DNA of 64,000 nt from Parascedosporium putredinis (taxonomy: Eukaryota > Ascomycota > Sordariomycetes > Microascales > Microascaceae): assembly GCA_949357655.1 (NCBI GenBank), contig CASHTG010000001.1, positions 3,782,001 through 3,846,000 of the forward strand. Direction: 5' to 3'. Positions 1-12,300 of the stretch are shown one piece after another (position 1 is the stretch's first letter; each line of letters begins with the position of its first letter). The translations under genes and the position numbers were made by a program. The notes beneath the pieces were generated by a model. It was not told where the DNA came from. It saw nothing but the letters and a program-made list of their open reading frames with translations, and ran no database searches.

Positions 1-3000
1 AAATGGAAAAGATAAGGGCCTAACCGAATTAGTTCAGCTTGAGTTAAAGCTCCCCACTGCCCAGTCCCAGTACCATTCCCCACTGGCTCCGGCGTCAGCC
101 GATGGAGAGGTAACTCTTGACAGCAACAGCAGCACAGCAGATTCGGCTCAACGCGGTATATCATTTAAGCCTGGCCCCTCAGGACTTGATCCCTAAATTG
201 ACCCCACTGGGTTGGCTCAAAAAGTTCGTCAGGGTCTGTCGGGGGACTTTTGGGTTGGCTTGTGTGGGCCTGGTTGGCCAGTCTGGTGTGATACGTGAGG
301 AGCGGGCCAGGAGCCAACATGGTGCGGGCATGCAAGGACACACCGAATTTGATCCTGGATCCCTCGAGCTCTAAGCTCAGTCCAACTGATGGATCCTTTC
401 TCCTGTCATGGAATTACAAGTAATAGCATTAGCGCCTGGCGTGGAATCAGGGCAGCCGGTGGCTTGCAAGATCTTGAGGGCACCCGCATGATGGATTCAA
501 TATTGTTCTGTTCAAGCAATCAGACCCGCCTGACAATTGATGCACAATCCGAACAACCGGATGATGGCTGGTGTTAATGGGGATTATGATGGACCCGAGG
601 CCCGAGACCAAAGAGGTTTTCATCTCCAATACTCTCCCTCTCCTCATGCCTCATGCGCACCCCCGCAGCCTTGAACTTGCGCTGGGATGGAATAGTTGGC
701 CCATCGGGCCCGGCGCATGGCTCCTTCTTGGATATCTTGTTTCCAGACCCGGCCTTGGCTCGCCCGCTTCCTCGCTGGGAGCATTGGGCCGTTACATAAT
801 GAATGGAGGGAAGCATCCGAGAAAAAGGCATCAAAAGTTCCATCGTTGCTAGTGCGCTGCGAGGCACCAGCACCAGAGCTGCACATCAGACGTTTGATAT
901 AATACCCAAGGGGCTGGCACCACCATCCTGGCTTAGTGAGCTCATCCTCCTACGATTACTGTAGGAAGGGGTGAGGAAATCCTTGGAGTGAAGAACTATC
1001 GGCTATCAGGACAAAGTCGAGAGCTGGTGGGGGTAACAGCGCCACCCTTTACACCTTTTAGCTCTTGCTGTAGAACCTGTCAGTTGATTCCTATCGAAGG
1101 CTCGCTTCTTCGGCAGGATAGCAAGAGGCGAAGAAAGAAAAACACGAAGACGAAATTTCTCTTCTGCGCTCGTGTTAGCTAGCAGTTCTTGTTGTCTCGG
1201 TCTTGCTCAAGATGGTTTTTCATCTTCCCCACCTTTTGCCTTTTCTTAGTCTCTTCCTCGCTTGCTCTCTGTGGTTTCTTTCTCCTTTTTTGTTCTTTTG
1301 TGTTGAAAAAAAAAAACAACCTTCTCCACCAACCCCACCATCCTAGCGCAGCATGAATCCCCATTTGGGTAGGAGCACCAGGAAGGGGACACTGGAATGC
1401 CGGAGAGCTGGGCCTTTGCCACCACCGGCGTCAATTGACACTTGACGAGATCCCCGCGGTCAGCCGGCCGAAACGATGCTCCGGCGCCGAGCAGGCCGAC
1501 TTTGGGCACCTCCTCCGCGGCGCCACCTTTTTAGAGGGTGGCTTTTTTCCCCGCCATTTGAGGGTCAAGGTTGGCTGTCAGTCCGTCGAGGACCGCCACC
1601 GAGGTCAGCCAAGATCTGAGAAGCGCCGAGACTAGAGGAAGCTTGTCAATTTCCATCGCATAATGATTTTGGCTGGCGCGAGAAATTTGCCGAGGCATCG
1701 AGTTGATTGAATTGTAGACAATCGGAAACCGGCGGCTTTTCCCATATCGAAAAAGGCCAGGCCCTGTCTATAGAGGTTCTTAAGAGGGTCTATAGAAAGG
1801 AAATAAAGATTAAAAGCTACTGCCGAAACTCAATCTCTGTGCACCTCACCCTCCAGCTTCAACTGAGAGCGGACACCCTCAAACCCCCACACCGTCAGCT
1901 TGACCTACAAGGACATCTGTCGTGCGCATATAAAACAGTCTGCTATCTCAAGACAGTTAGACAACTTCTACCGCATCGTAGTACAATTGATTCGCAGGAC
2001 TGGAGTTGATGTCGTGAATTGAGCCGGGCCTCTCTGTTCCATTTCCTGACGTAATCCCTAATCAAGAGTACTGGCTTTTCTTCTGCCTCGGATGCCTCGA
2101 TCTTGACCACATTGACCCTGAGCTGTCTTTTCTTTCTTGGCGCCTTGGGGTCAACCTGGGTTCGCCCAGAAGTCAGTCTCGATGAGTGCCAAGGCGGGTG
2201 GTGCCAAACTGGACTGGAGGACTATGTCAGGGATGGAGCCCGTCACGTGTCCATACCATATACAACATGACATGACAAACGAGCCGGCCGGAGTAGCCAA
2301 ACGGGTTCGGCGCTATATTATAGAGGCTGTTTGGTGCTGGGGAATGGGGAAGGCGCATCGAATTCGGTGGATCATGTAATAATATCCGCAATTGCCCATA
2401 CGAACTTCAATGCGTCAAGGAGCCAGCCAGCGGCACGAAATTCACTCTAAACAGTCATTAATCTGGGACAATAACCACGCCGTCCGCCTCTTGCGCTAAC
2501 GTGAGGGACAATCGGGACACAACGTGGTGAATGACTGGGAGATATAGCAAGGTGGGAAACGGACCGCCCTTGGCTTTTATACGTCCATCTAGTGGGCAAT
2601 GGATCGATCGATTGATCCAATGTCGGACGGGCCCCTGTGGATATAAGTGCTCCATCGTCTGAAATTTGGTTTCAACGGTGTAGAATGGCCCTTTTTCTTC
2701 ATTTATTGCATTGTGCGTCCAAAAATCGACCAGGCGACATGACTTCAAATGAGGTGTCTTGGCGCTTCGCACATCAACCCATAGAGTAATTGAACCTGCT
2801 GCGCCTCCAGAGGGTGATACTGAACCCTCTAAAGACCGAAAAAACCGGTCTTGGGAAAGCAATTGATCTTCTTCGTCTTGGCTACCAGCGTGTCCGCCCA
2901 CGCGCCGCGCTAGAACGCTTCCAAGACCTCGCAGCCAAGACCGGAACTGAGTTTCTCCATGGTTCCCCACAAATTCCCGTCCACTTTGATCCCGGGAGGC

Positions 3001-4246
3001 AGGCGCCAGGAAGGGGGCAGGAAGGTGCGAGCGCGTGCTTGCTTCCCGTCATTCCGGAGCTGATTCTTCCGCCTGCCGTGCGCGCCTGCTTGTGCTTTGC
3101 TTGGCCTGGTTGGAGCTTGGTATAACAGCATAGTCGTCTTCATCAGCCAAGACGCGACATACTCAACTGTGTGCCCTCCCCCACACACACACACACACGC
3201 ACCATGCCGCCCGCCAGGAAGAAATGAACTCGAGAGCCTCCTGCCAACTTCACCAAGACGCGATTGTGAATATGAAGCAATGAAAGAACACACCAGGAAC
3301 TCGGGGAGTGCGGGAACGAGGGGGCTACGCAGCATGTGCCCAGACATGGGAGATGGGATGAAGAGCGGCCGTAAAAAGAAATAAAGGTCTTGGGTTACAC
3401 GCCGAGTAGAAGCTAAACCAGAACCAATTGCCATCAGCCGCCATCGTCGCCCCCTTCGCCGTGATAACTACCCGACACCACGCCGGCCAGAGCCTTGGTT
3501 GTCTCCTTTAAGTCTTTCCTTCCCCGCCGTTCCGGACAGGACGCTCTCGGTTCGCTGCTCGCCCTGCAAGTGGGTCCGGGGAAAGAGGAAAGGCGAGAGA
3601 AAGGAAAAGATATTCGGAATCTTTGGCCCGTTAGCAGGCCGTTTTGGGTCGAGCTACGGCCTGGAATTGAGGCTGGATAGTAAGCCAAGCTGGTTGTTAT
3701 TGCTTGGCTTCATTTAAACCCCCATTTCTGTCAATTCACGCATCACATCCTTCAATCTTCTGCTTGTCTCTTGTCCCTCAATGCGCGCCGCAGCCTGTGT
3801 GCCCATTACCCACACACTCTTTCTGCCCTCCCATGGGTCTGGTCCCGACGGAAGAGATGATGCTTTCTTCCGGCTGCGCTCTCTTGGCTCCAGAGACCTC
3901 ACTCTGTCCCGCTGTCCCCCCTTGTGCCCCTTGTCCCCCTTCTGAGCTCGCAGAGCTCGCGTAGATAGAAAGGAAGAGAGCTCCCCGGGGATGGTGCGTG
4001 CTGGCTTTCCCCTTCATGATAGCCTCATCCTCCTCCCCGCCTCCCGTCCAGACCCCGCGTACGGCCCAAGCGTCCACTCCTTTAAAGACGACAAAAGAGA
4101 GATAGGAAGAGAAAAGCCGCGATTGTCGACTTTCTTTTTCTCTTTTCGTGTCATTAGTCAAGTTGAAAAAAGAGAAAAAGGAAACCCTCCTCTTCTCGCA
4201 GTCCATTCGTTTTTCTCTTCTTCTAAGAAGCCCCCAATCTTCGACA
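1..4246. other. Gene-free upstream region
   Basis: I find no open frame here with recognisable domain content or credible exon-intron structure. The longest frames, for example 170 codons on the minus strand at 2458-2970, look compositionally random. A CA dinucleotide run lies near 3181-3199. The last few hundred bases before the GH6 start are rich in pyrimidines and then purines, as in many fungal promoters and 5' leaders. I could not pick a TATA box or regulator site with confidence. Confidence 0.5.
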
Positions 4247-6056
4247 ATGTCTCTCAAGAACATCCTCGTCGCGCTTGCGGCCATGGGCGCCACCGTCGTG
4301 GCTAGCCCCGCCAAGTCCAAGAGGGCCGCCGCCTACGACGGAAACCCCTTCGAAGGCGTGGCCATGTACGTGAACCCGTACTACCGGGATGAGATCCACG
4401 ACCTCGCCCTTCCCCAGATGACCGGCTCCCTCGCCGAGAAGGCCAAGCAGGTCGCCGAGATTCCTTCGTTCCAGTGGCTGTAAGTGTGCATCCCGCAACA
4501 TGTCTTCCCCCAATCCATCCCTCTTTTATTTTCGTGAATAAAGCGAAATATCAAGACGGATTTCTATCAGATCCCCCGTCTTGCCCGGCCTTGGCACTAA
4601 CGCTTTCCCTCCCCCACCCCCACAGTGACAAGATCGCCAAGATCGACCTCATGTCCTCCACCCTCGCCGAGATCCGCGAGGCCAACAACGCCGGTGCCGA
4701 CCCCCTACGCCGGTCTGTTCGTCATCTACAACTTCCCCGACCGCGACTGCTCCGCTAAGGCCTCCGACGGTGAGCTCCACCTCGACGACAACGGCCTCGA
4801 GAGGTACCAAACCGAGTACATCGACCCCATTGCCGAGCTCGTCAAGGAGTACGACGACATTCGCACCATCTTCGTCTATGGTATGTCCCTTCCTCTCCCT
4901 CTCTTACCACTCGGTTCCCCTTAACCTAAGAATTAATTTTGAATTGTGCTAACTCCTGTCATAGAGCCCGATGGTCTTGCCAAGTAAGTTTCTTATGGAG
5001 GAAAGAGAAAACCCAACCTCACTAGGCTCCTTTCCCCGTAACGGGAGAGCAGAATTGAATGCCTAACGTTGAGACTTGGTCGACTAACATGTGGAATTTC
5101 ATCACAGCCTCGTCACCAACCTCGAGGACTCCCAGCCCAAGTGCCAGGGCGCTGCCGAGGCTTACCACCTGAGCACCGTCTACGCCATGGAGACCCTGAA
5201 CTTCGGTACGCCTTCCCAAACCCCCTCACACAAAGATACCCTTTTCTGTATATACCATAACTGTTGGGGGAAGAAATTCCTTTCCCTAGCCATTATCTCG
5301 TACTCTACTAACCACGCGACCCGCAATCTCCACAGACAACGTCGCCCTCTACGTCGACGGCGGCCATGCCGGCTGGTTGGGCTGGCCCGGCAACCTCAAC
5401 CTCACCGCCGAGGTCTTCGGAAACGCCTTCAAGGAGGCTGGCAAGCCCAAGAGCGTCCGTGGCGTTGCCACCAACGTTTCCAACTACAACGCCGTACGTT
5501 GCAAGAGCCCTCTTTCCCCCTTCTCTCTCTCTTTCTCTCTCTTATCCACCCAGGTGCGGGCAAAAATATTTGTATTCTCGCTAACACCAAGCCCCCTTAG
5601 TACAACGTGACCGAGCCCCCGCGTACACTGATCCCAACCCCAACTGGGACGAATCCCGCTTCCACGAAGCCCTCGCTCCTTTCCTCGAGGAGCACGAGTT
5701 CCCCGCCCACTTCATCGTCGACACCGGCCGCTCCGGCGTCCAACCCGCCGGCCGCGAGAGCTGGGGCAACTGGTGCAACATCAAGGAGACCGGCTTCGGC
5801 ATCCGCCCCTCTTCCAACACCCCCACCGAGCTCCTCGACGCCTTCGTCTGGGTCAAGCCCGGCGGTGAGTCTGACGGTACCTCAGACGAGGAGGCCGTTC
5901 GCTACGACACCATGTGCTCCTCCAACTCGAGCGTCATCCCCGCTCCCGAGGCCGGAGACTGGTTCCAGGACTACTTTGAGATGCTCATCAACAACGCCAA
6001 CCCCCTTCAAGGTCTCCTGCAAAAACAAGGCCAAGAGGTCTGCTAAGCTCTTCTAA
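4247..6056 (+). CDS. Secreted glycoside hydrolase family 6 (cellobiohydrolase II-like), frame-broken
   Basis: This is a secreted cellulase of family GH6, which cleaves beta-1,4-glucan from the non-reducing end. Six exons read 4247-4479, 4626-4880, 4965-4983, 5108-5205, 5336-5493 and 5601-6056, all with GT...AG introns. The N-terminus is a signal peptide (MSLKNILVALAAMGATVVAS). The catalytic domain follows directly, with no carbohydrate-binding module or linker. Family landmarks are present: NFPDRDCSA with the acid Asp, FVYEPDGLANLVTN, GGHAGWLGWPGN, GRSGVQPAGRESWGNWC, and WVKPGGESDGTSD with the third active-site Asp. The frame breaks three times, each in a run of five C (4701-4705, 5616-5620, 6001-6005). 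At the first and third, a seven-C run would give the usual PPYAG and NANPPF. At the second, six C would give EPPAYTDPNPN. With the third break corrected, the protein ends in a basic tail (KVSCKNKAKRSAKLF) beyond the normal family end. If left uncorrected, translation stops at 6046. The family call is certain; whether the gene is intact in the organism is not. Confidence 0.95.
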
Positions 6057-6349
6057 TTAAGGAATGGAACAAGTGCTGAGACTATACCACTCACACGAGG
6101 ACATATACTGGAGAGATGAGGAGCCAAGGTCGAGGGACGCTTGGGCATGTATATATGTAAATATGTATCGTATGTGAAATGACACAAACAACCAAGACCT
6201 GCAACAAACACCATTCGTTTCTTCTTCCCCCTTTTAGTGCTATTGTCGTCTCTCTATGTACAAGGACGTCTTTTTACTTCTCATAAAAAGGGTGAAGTGT
6301 TCCAAGATATCCTAGGTGAAAAACATAAACAAACGCAGCAACAGTCTCT
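6057..6349. other. Convergent 3' intergenic region
   Basis: This gap of about 290 bases separates the converging ends of the GH6 gene and the ATR gene. It should hold both 3' untranslated regions and polyadenylation sites. No other feature is visible. Confidence 0.6.
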
Positions 6350-9300
6350 TTACAGAAAAGGACACCATCCAATATACATGGCCGCCAAGTTCATCGGATC
6401 GGTCGCCTGTTTAATAAGCTCATCGACCTGGCCCTCGACACCCAAGGGGATGCTCTGATCCCGCATAAGTCCCCTCACTTTCCTCTTGATGCTATCCACC
6501 ACCCCCTGCGGATAAAACTTGACCCCACCATCGCCCCTCCTAGCGGGCTTCTTCTCCTTTTGTAAATCCAGCGTTGGGTCATAGATAAAAGCCTCCAGAA
6601 TCGTCATCAAGGTCTCTTCGTGTTGCCGGAGTATCGAAAGCGTGAGCTCCGAGCACTGCCTAAACGGACCTTCGTACCCATACACCCCCATAGCCGCCAC
6701 CATGTTGTGCGTGAGCCGGAACGGCACCCTTTCCGGCTGCGCAAACGTCGTGCCCTTGTCAAAAGGCAGTTGAAGTCCACGTGGAACACACCACCGTTCC
6801 CTTCCTCGAGCGATACGTTTTCTCCGTGCCGGTCGCCCAGACCGAGAATCGTCCCCAGCATCGACATCACCGCGCACGAGCGCGTGTACCGGATGCGTGC
6901 AGAGAACCAAGCCGAGGGGTCGGGGAACTGATTCGAAAACCAGAGGTGCAAAACGGGCGGGAACATGCCGAGAACCCCGTCCGTGAAGATGGAAACCTTC
7001 TTTGCTGACGAGGCCGCCTCGCGCATCATATTTCGAATCACGTTGTAGTCGGGGAAATGTTGCGCGCTGCATAGAGCGCGAGGAGCACGTCCCTGAGCGT
7101 TTTCAGGCCTTCTACCCATTCGATGATACCGCATTCCTCGTTCAGCGGCGTCACCGCGTAGGTTCGGACATAGAGCTGCCGCTTGCTCGATTCAGCATCG
7201 CGCTTGAGAGCCCTATTAATCATGGAATTGAACTCCATAAGGCGCTGATCCGTCCGCAGGTCATCTTTTGGTTTGATGAGGAGCGGGTATAACTTCCCGT
7301 CCGACCCGCGGGCGGTGAGGCGCCTCGGCTTCGCCAGAGATCCAAGCACAAGAACCTCGTCGAGAAACGAATCAATAGTCACAACGTCTCCTGAAAACGC
7401 CTCATGAGTCTTCAGGCTGTCCGTCACCGTCGGCAGCGTCGCTGTCAAGCCGGCCTCTGTTGGTACGACAAGAGGGCACGGCGTGCACCCATGATTGAAA
7501 CCCAAATCTCTCACAATGCTTGCTTTGACCGTTCGGTTGCTCTGGAAGTCGCCATTGTGGCACGCCAACAAGAGCTGCTCAGCCAACTTCTCGCCTTTTC
7601 GAATGATGTCCCTCAGCGAAAACTTGGTCGAGTCAACCTTTGTCGTGTTCGCCTTGAGTCGGCGGAGGATCTCCTGTCCGCGAATTTGCCGGTCCGACTT
7701 TTGTCTTGTCGTCATCACCCCAAACAGACTCCAAAGTGCTTGGCGAGGGTGGGCCTCCACCACCTTGACAATTATGTCTGCAAGTCTGGTGAATGCATCC
7801 TTGTTTGGGTGTGCAATGCGCGCCACGATTTGAGGCAACGCGGTGTAAAATATGTATGCGGGCAGCCGAGCCCTCCATTTATCGAGGCTGGAGTGGAGTT
7901 TGTTCAGCTGTTCCATGCGTCGCCGGTATAGCTCGCGCGAGACGGATTGCTTCCCTTCGGGAGCCTTATCCAGCTGCGCAGCGGCTCTAACCACAGGGTC
8001 AAAATCCTAGGCAGAGTTTGGTACAGGTATTTGGTCCCATAATTGAGCGCACGGAAATAGTTTTCGATCAGGACGCGGGCAAGCTCCCCCGTGACGTACA
8101 CGTCGCTCTGATCGTCTGGGTTGAGCGTCTTCTGCCACTCCAAGAGCTTCTTGTAGTGCTTGCCGAGGTAATAGTGGCCCTTTTCCCAGGGAGTGTGGGT
8201 GAGGGGCGGCTTCTGGTATTTCTCCCTCAGCGCCGCAGCGTGATGTGCCCCGGTACTGTCCAGCCACTTGGCAAGAAGCAGCTCTCCACGAGCTTTGAGC
8301 AAGCGTTGCGGACAGTCAATCGCCCGCGAGGCTGGGATACTGTCCATCTCTTCCTGCGTCACAAGCTCGTTGTTCTCGATCGCCCCACCGAGCACCTGGA
8401 TAGCCTTGCGGTGATGGCCTTCCTTCCATAGAAGCTTTGCGTTTTCAATAGCGGAGGATCGATCGCCTAATTTCGACGCATGGAGAACAGCATTGTAGGA
8501 CTGGTGGGTGGAGTTGCTCTTTCTCGCAAGGCGCGCACTGGACATCCACAAGCTAGAGATGTCTAGATCGGAGTAGGTTGGCCTAGGAAGAGCCTGATCA
8601 GCACATACACGTTCCGCGCCTCACTCCCCTCATCACTCTTGTTCACAAATTTGGGTAGAGTCCTTACCTGCGTAGTTCCATCGCCGCCCGCTGGATACTC
8701 AAAAGATATTGCTTATCTTCAACATACGCACCCAAAACATCCAACCGACGCCGGAGGATACTTAGAGTTGGTCGGTTATCCAATTCATCCCCCAGCTGGG
8801 ATTGCCCCTGGTGAGAGAGAATGAGTTCCAGGTCTGTTAGAATGTGACATCGCAGCATTATATCGTGGCATGACTGTAGCGATGCCGTCTCTGTGAAGCC
8901 CATGGAAGCAGCTATGCGTTCCCTGATGCCGTTGATCGCGGGAAGCAGGTTATCTGTACGTCCTAGGTGGAAATCGCGAAACACCTCGCCAATGGCAACG
9001 TCGAAATCGGCATATGCGGCTTCCGAAGACTTGGCCAAATCCAGGTATTTCGATAGCGACTCCCACCGACTCGTCGCCCACGAGGCTTCGACGGCAAATG
9101 GCAAGATCTTGGTCTGGGCACCGGCTTGAAGGTGCATCCCCTCTGCATAATTAAGGAGAACATCTTATCAAAGAAAAAAGCGTTAGCTCTACCTAAGCGG
9201 TTGGGAAAATGGTATAAAGGACTTACCGTGTTGTCCCGTTTGCTTTAGACAGGTGAGAAGATCGTGCTGGACGTCCGAGTTGTTTGGCTCAGACGCGAGC

Positions 9301-12300
9301 CGTATCTCATACCAAGTCTGCGCCGCAGTCCACCGTCCAGCTTTTCGGTGGCCTAGTACCTGTTGGTTGATGTCCAAGCTCTGCATTTGAGCAGAGAGCC
9401 CCTCTAGGCCGTCTGGTTCGTCAATGTGGGCGTAGATATCTTGTAGACGCTCCATCATCTTCGAGTGCTCATCCCCTATAAGTTTGCCTTCCTGCATGTG
9501 ATACTCGAGGTAGAAGAGCGCCCTAGAGTACTGCTCACAGTCAAGAGCCCGCTGGGCGAGCATTTGCGATGGGGTACGGTCTAGGAACTCGCGAATCCTA
9601 TGAATGGCAGGGTCGTCCTTGGGTGTGTTCTTTGTCCTCGCTTGCCGTGCATGCACCCACCGCCTTAGGTAGTCCAAGATGCGAAAAAGAGCCTGTGATA
9701 AGATGGTGTAAGCATTGTAAGGGGTGCCAATATTCTTTGAAGATATGTTGCTACAATCTGAGCTTACCTCGTAGAATAATTTCATGTCTTGTCGCTCGTC
9801 AGCGGTGGCCCCGGCCGGAACCTCGTAATGTAAAATTGTCGCAAGCTCCGTGACAACGTCCTCGCGGAGCTGCCGAGGCGTGTCTTCACTCACAATGATG
9901 TGTGACACCACGTAGGGAAGAAGAAACTCGGGAACCGAGGGGTCCTTGAGTCGGGTGACGCGGGTGAGAGGCTCGAAGACAAGGGATGCGTTGGCGTTTT
10001 GAGGCCTCCGGAGAAGGTCTTGCACAAATGATACTACCCAGGCAACATAGGACTTTCCGGGACAGAAGATTGGATACTTCAAAGAGCTGGTGTCTGCGCA
10101 GCCAATATATACCGAGAATTCAAAAGGGGTGAGAGCTTCCTGAACAGAGACAGGCAGTTCTTTCCACTTCCTATAAATGTCAGCGCTTCCACCTCTCGAA
10201 CCAAGATCCTGGCTCAGCACAGCTATCTTGATGTCACATCTCTCCAGGAGCTCCTGGATTGCGTATGAGAGATATCCCTGCCTCCGGGGTCGGTTGCGGA
10301 GAGGAAAGCCTTGACGAGCACCTCGGTCAATATGTAGAAACCAAAATGGCGACGGTCGTCATCATTTTCAAAGTTGTCAAGAACAACGATGGACTTTTGT
10401 TCACGGGGAGCCTCCACGCGATTAGAGTCAATGCAGCCCACAAGGCCAATGCATTCAGTGCAGAGCCTTGCGATATCAAGATTGATGCCATTGTACTGAG
10501 AGGCGCAGTCAAGAAGGGCGCGCACCACGGTTTTCAATACCGGATCCGGATTCTCGCCGATGGCTGACGTTTGCAGGTAGTCTTGGTTCGCTTTCAAGTA
10601 GGAAACCAACTCCTCGAGCGCCAACATGACAACGCCGGAGTGCTCATGGGTTATGCGTTCAGCAAACGTGTAGAAGGCGGTTCTTTTGTCAAGGGGGCCC
10701 GCAGGGATTGCAGGCTGGACTCGAGGCGCTTGAGATCGGGAACACGATCAAGAGACGGTATTCTGTTGATCTCGGACTCTATTACCACAAGGTGTTTTTC
10801 AAGAATAGTTTGTATCAACTCCTGCATCCGTTTTCGGGTAGGTTCGTTGGATACCGGCCAGTAATGGATGATGATGAAGAAGGTAGTTTCAAGGAGGACA
10901 TCAACATCCTCCTCTTCGAGGTGATAGATCATGTTTGCCCAACAGGAGAAAGCACTCTCCCGAAGGCCGTGAATATCAAGGGCAGCTAGGAGACATGCTG
11001 ATATCTAGTGCCCAACCAAGTTAATAGCAAGAACCAACAATACGGGGGGCTTGAAGAGCGGAAGTTGTCTGCTAACCTGGGGGCGGGCCACCCGAACGTG
11101 GGCTTTGCACGTCCGTATCATCTCCTCCATGGCTTGTATACACAGGCGCTGCTCCATCGTGGCAGGGCGACCGAATGCGGCAATGTTGATCACGTCTGTC
11201 AATCTCGTCATCAACCCTAACACATGGGGCTGAAGGAACCGACCAACAACATTCCCTTTTCTCGCTCTGGGCTCACCCGCAATACCCACAATGGGAGCAA
11301 TCTGGGTCAGAGCGTTCCGTGCCTATAGCATGTTAGCAATGATATCGATAACGCGTTGAGCGTGTGACTAACCGCTGATTTTCTAGCCTCGTTCCCTTCT
11401 GCGGCGAGCTTGAATAACTCTAAAGCGATGGGTACTAGATCGGAGCGGAGAAGCGATTGAATTTCCGTTGCTTCAAAATAGGACGTTATCCCAGTCAGCT
11501 TGGCCATCACGAAGCCAGAAATATCCTCGACGGGCTGGATGAGGAGAAGAGCTAGTATCTGGCCAAAGTTGCCACTATCAACAATTGTTAACTGGAGCTC
11601 CTTGTCCTTTCGGGCTTTGGCGATTCGTTCCACGACATCATTTTTCCCTTGTAAGACGAGCCACGGAAGAGCCCGGCGATGGACGAGAACAAGCAGCTCA
11701 TTAACACTGATGCCAAGAAGATCTGCCATTAATGTGCTTGTTTGGGGCCTGGAAATGACATCTTTGACGACGAAGTGCGCAAGTCCTCTCCAAAAGGGTT
11801 CAAATAGCTTGAGTGTCGTCAAACCTCGTGCTGAGGCAATGCTTGACAGCTAAGAATCACAGCTGTCAGCCACGGGTCAAGATAGCGCGAGTGAACGCGT
11901 GAGAACGGAACGAGACTTACTTCTTGGAAAGCCAACGCCATGAAAACCTCATTTTCACTGCCAAGATACTCGACCAGCTTGAGCAAGGTCAGGTTGAGCT
12001 CCTGGTCAGAAGCAACCCTAGGTGTTTGTGTTAGCGATAGCTTCTGGACTGTTTGCAAGAGAGACACAAAGGAACATTACTTACCGGCCAAGTTGGCCCC
12101 ATGCCATTATACAGGTCTCTTGATAATGAGGCGGTGAGCTGTCTGAGATGGTTTTAAGGAAAGGTATCAGGCTCTCCATATTGCGCGACATGGCGCTCAT
12201 AACGCCATGGGATAGATCGCGGGGGACTTTATTTTCCATCAAGACTAGTTCCAAGTCACGGACCAACAACGGGAGCGTTCGACTAAAAAACGATGTGAGA

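Noticed and set aside
4247..6056. GH6 gene as a true pseudogene
   Set aside because: All splice sites and active-site residues are intact, and the three breaks are of the same homopolymer type found in essential genes nearby.
7980..8010. Loss of one copy of a 19-bp tandem duplication in the ATR gene, since both frames across these bases looked meaningful
   Set aside because: A single missing G at 7991-7992 restores the frame and keeps the spacing between LTLW and KAPEGK, so the simpler one-base explanation is preferred.
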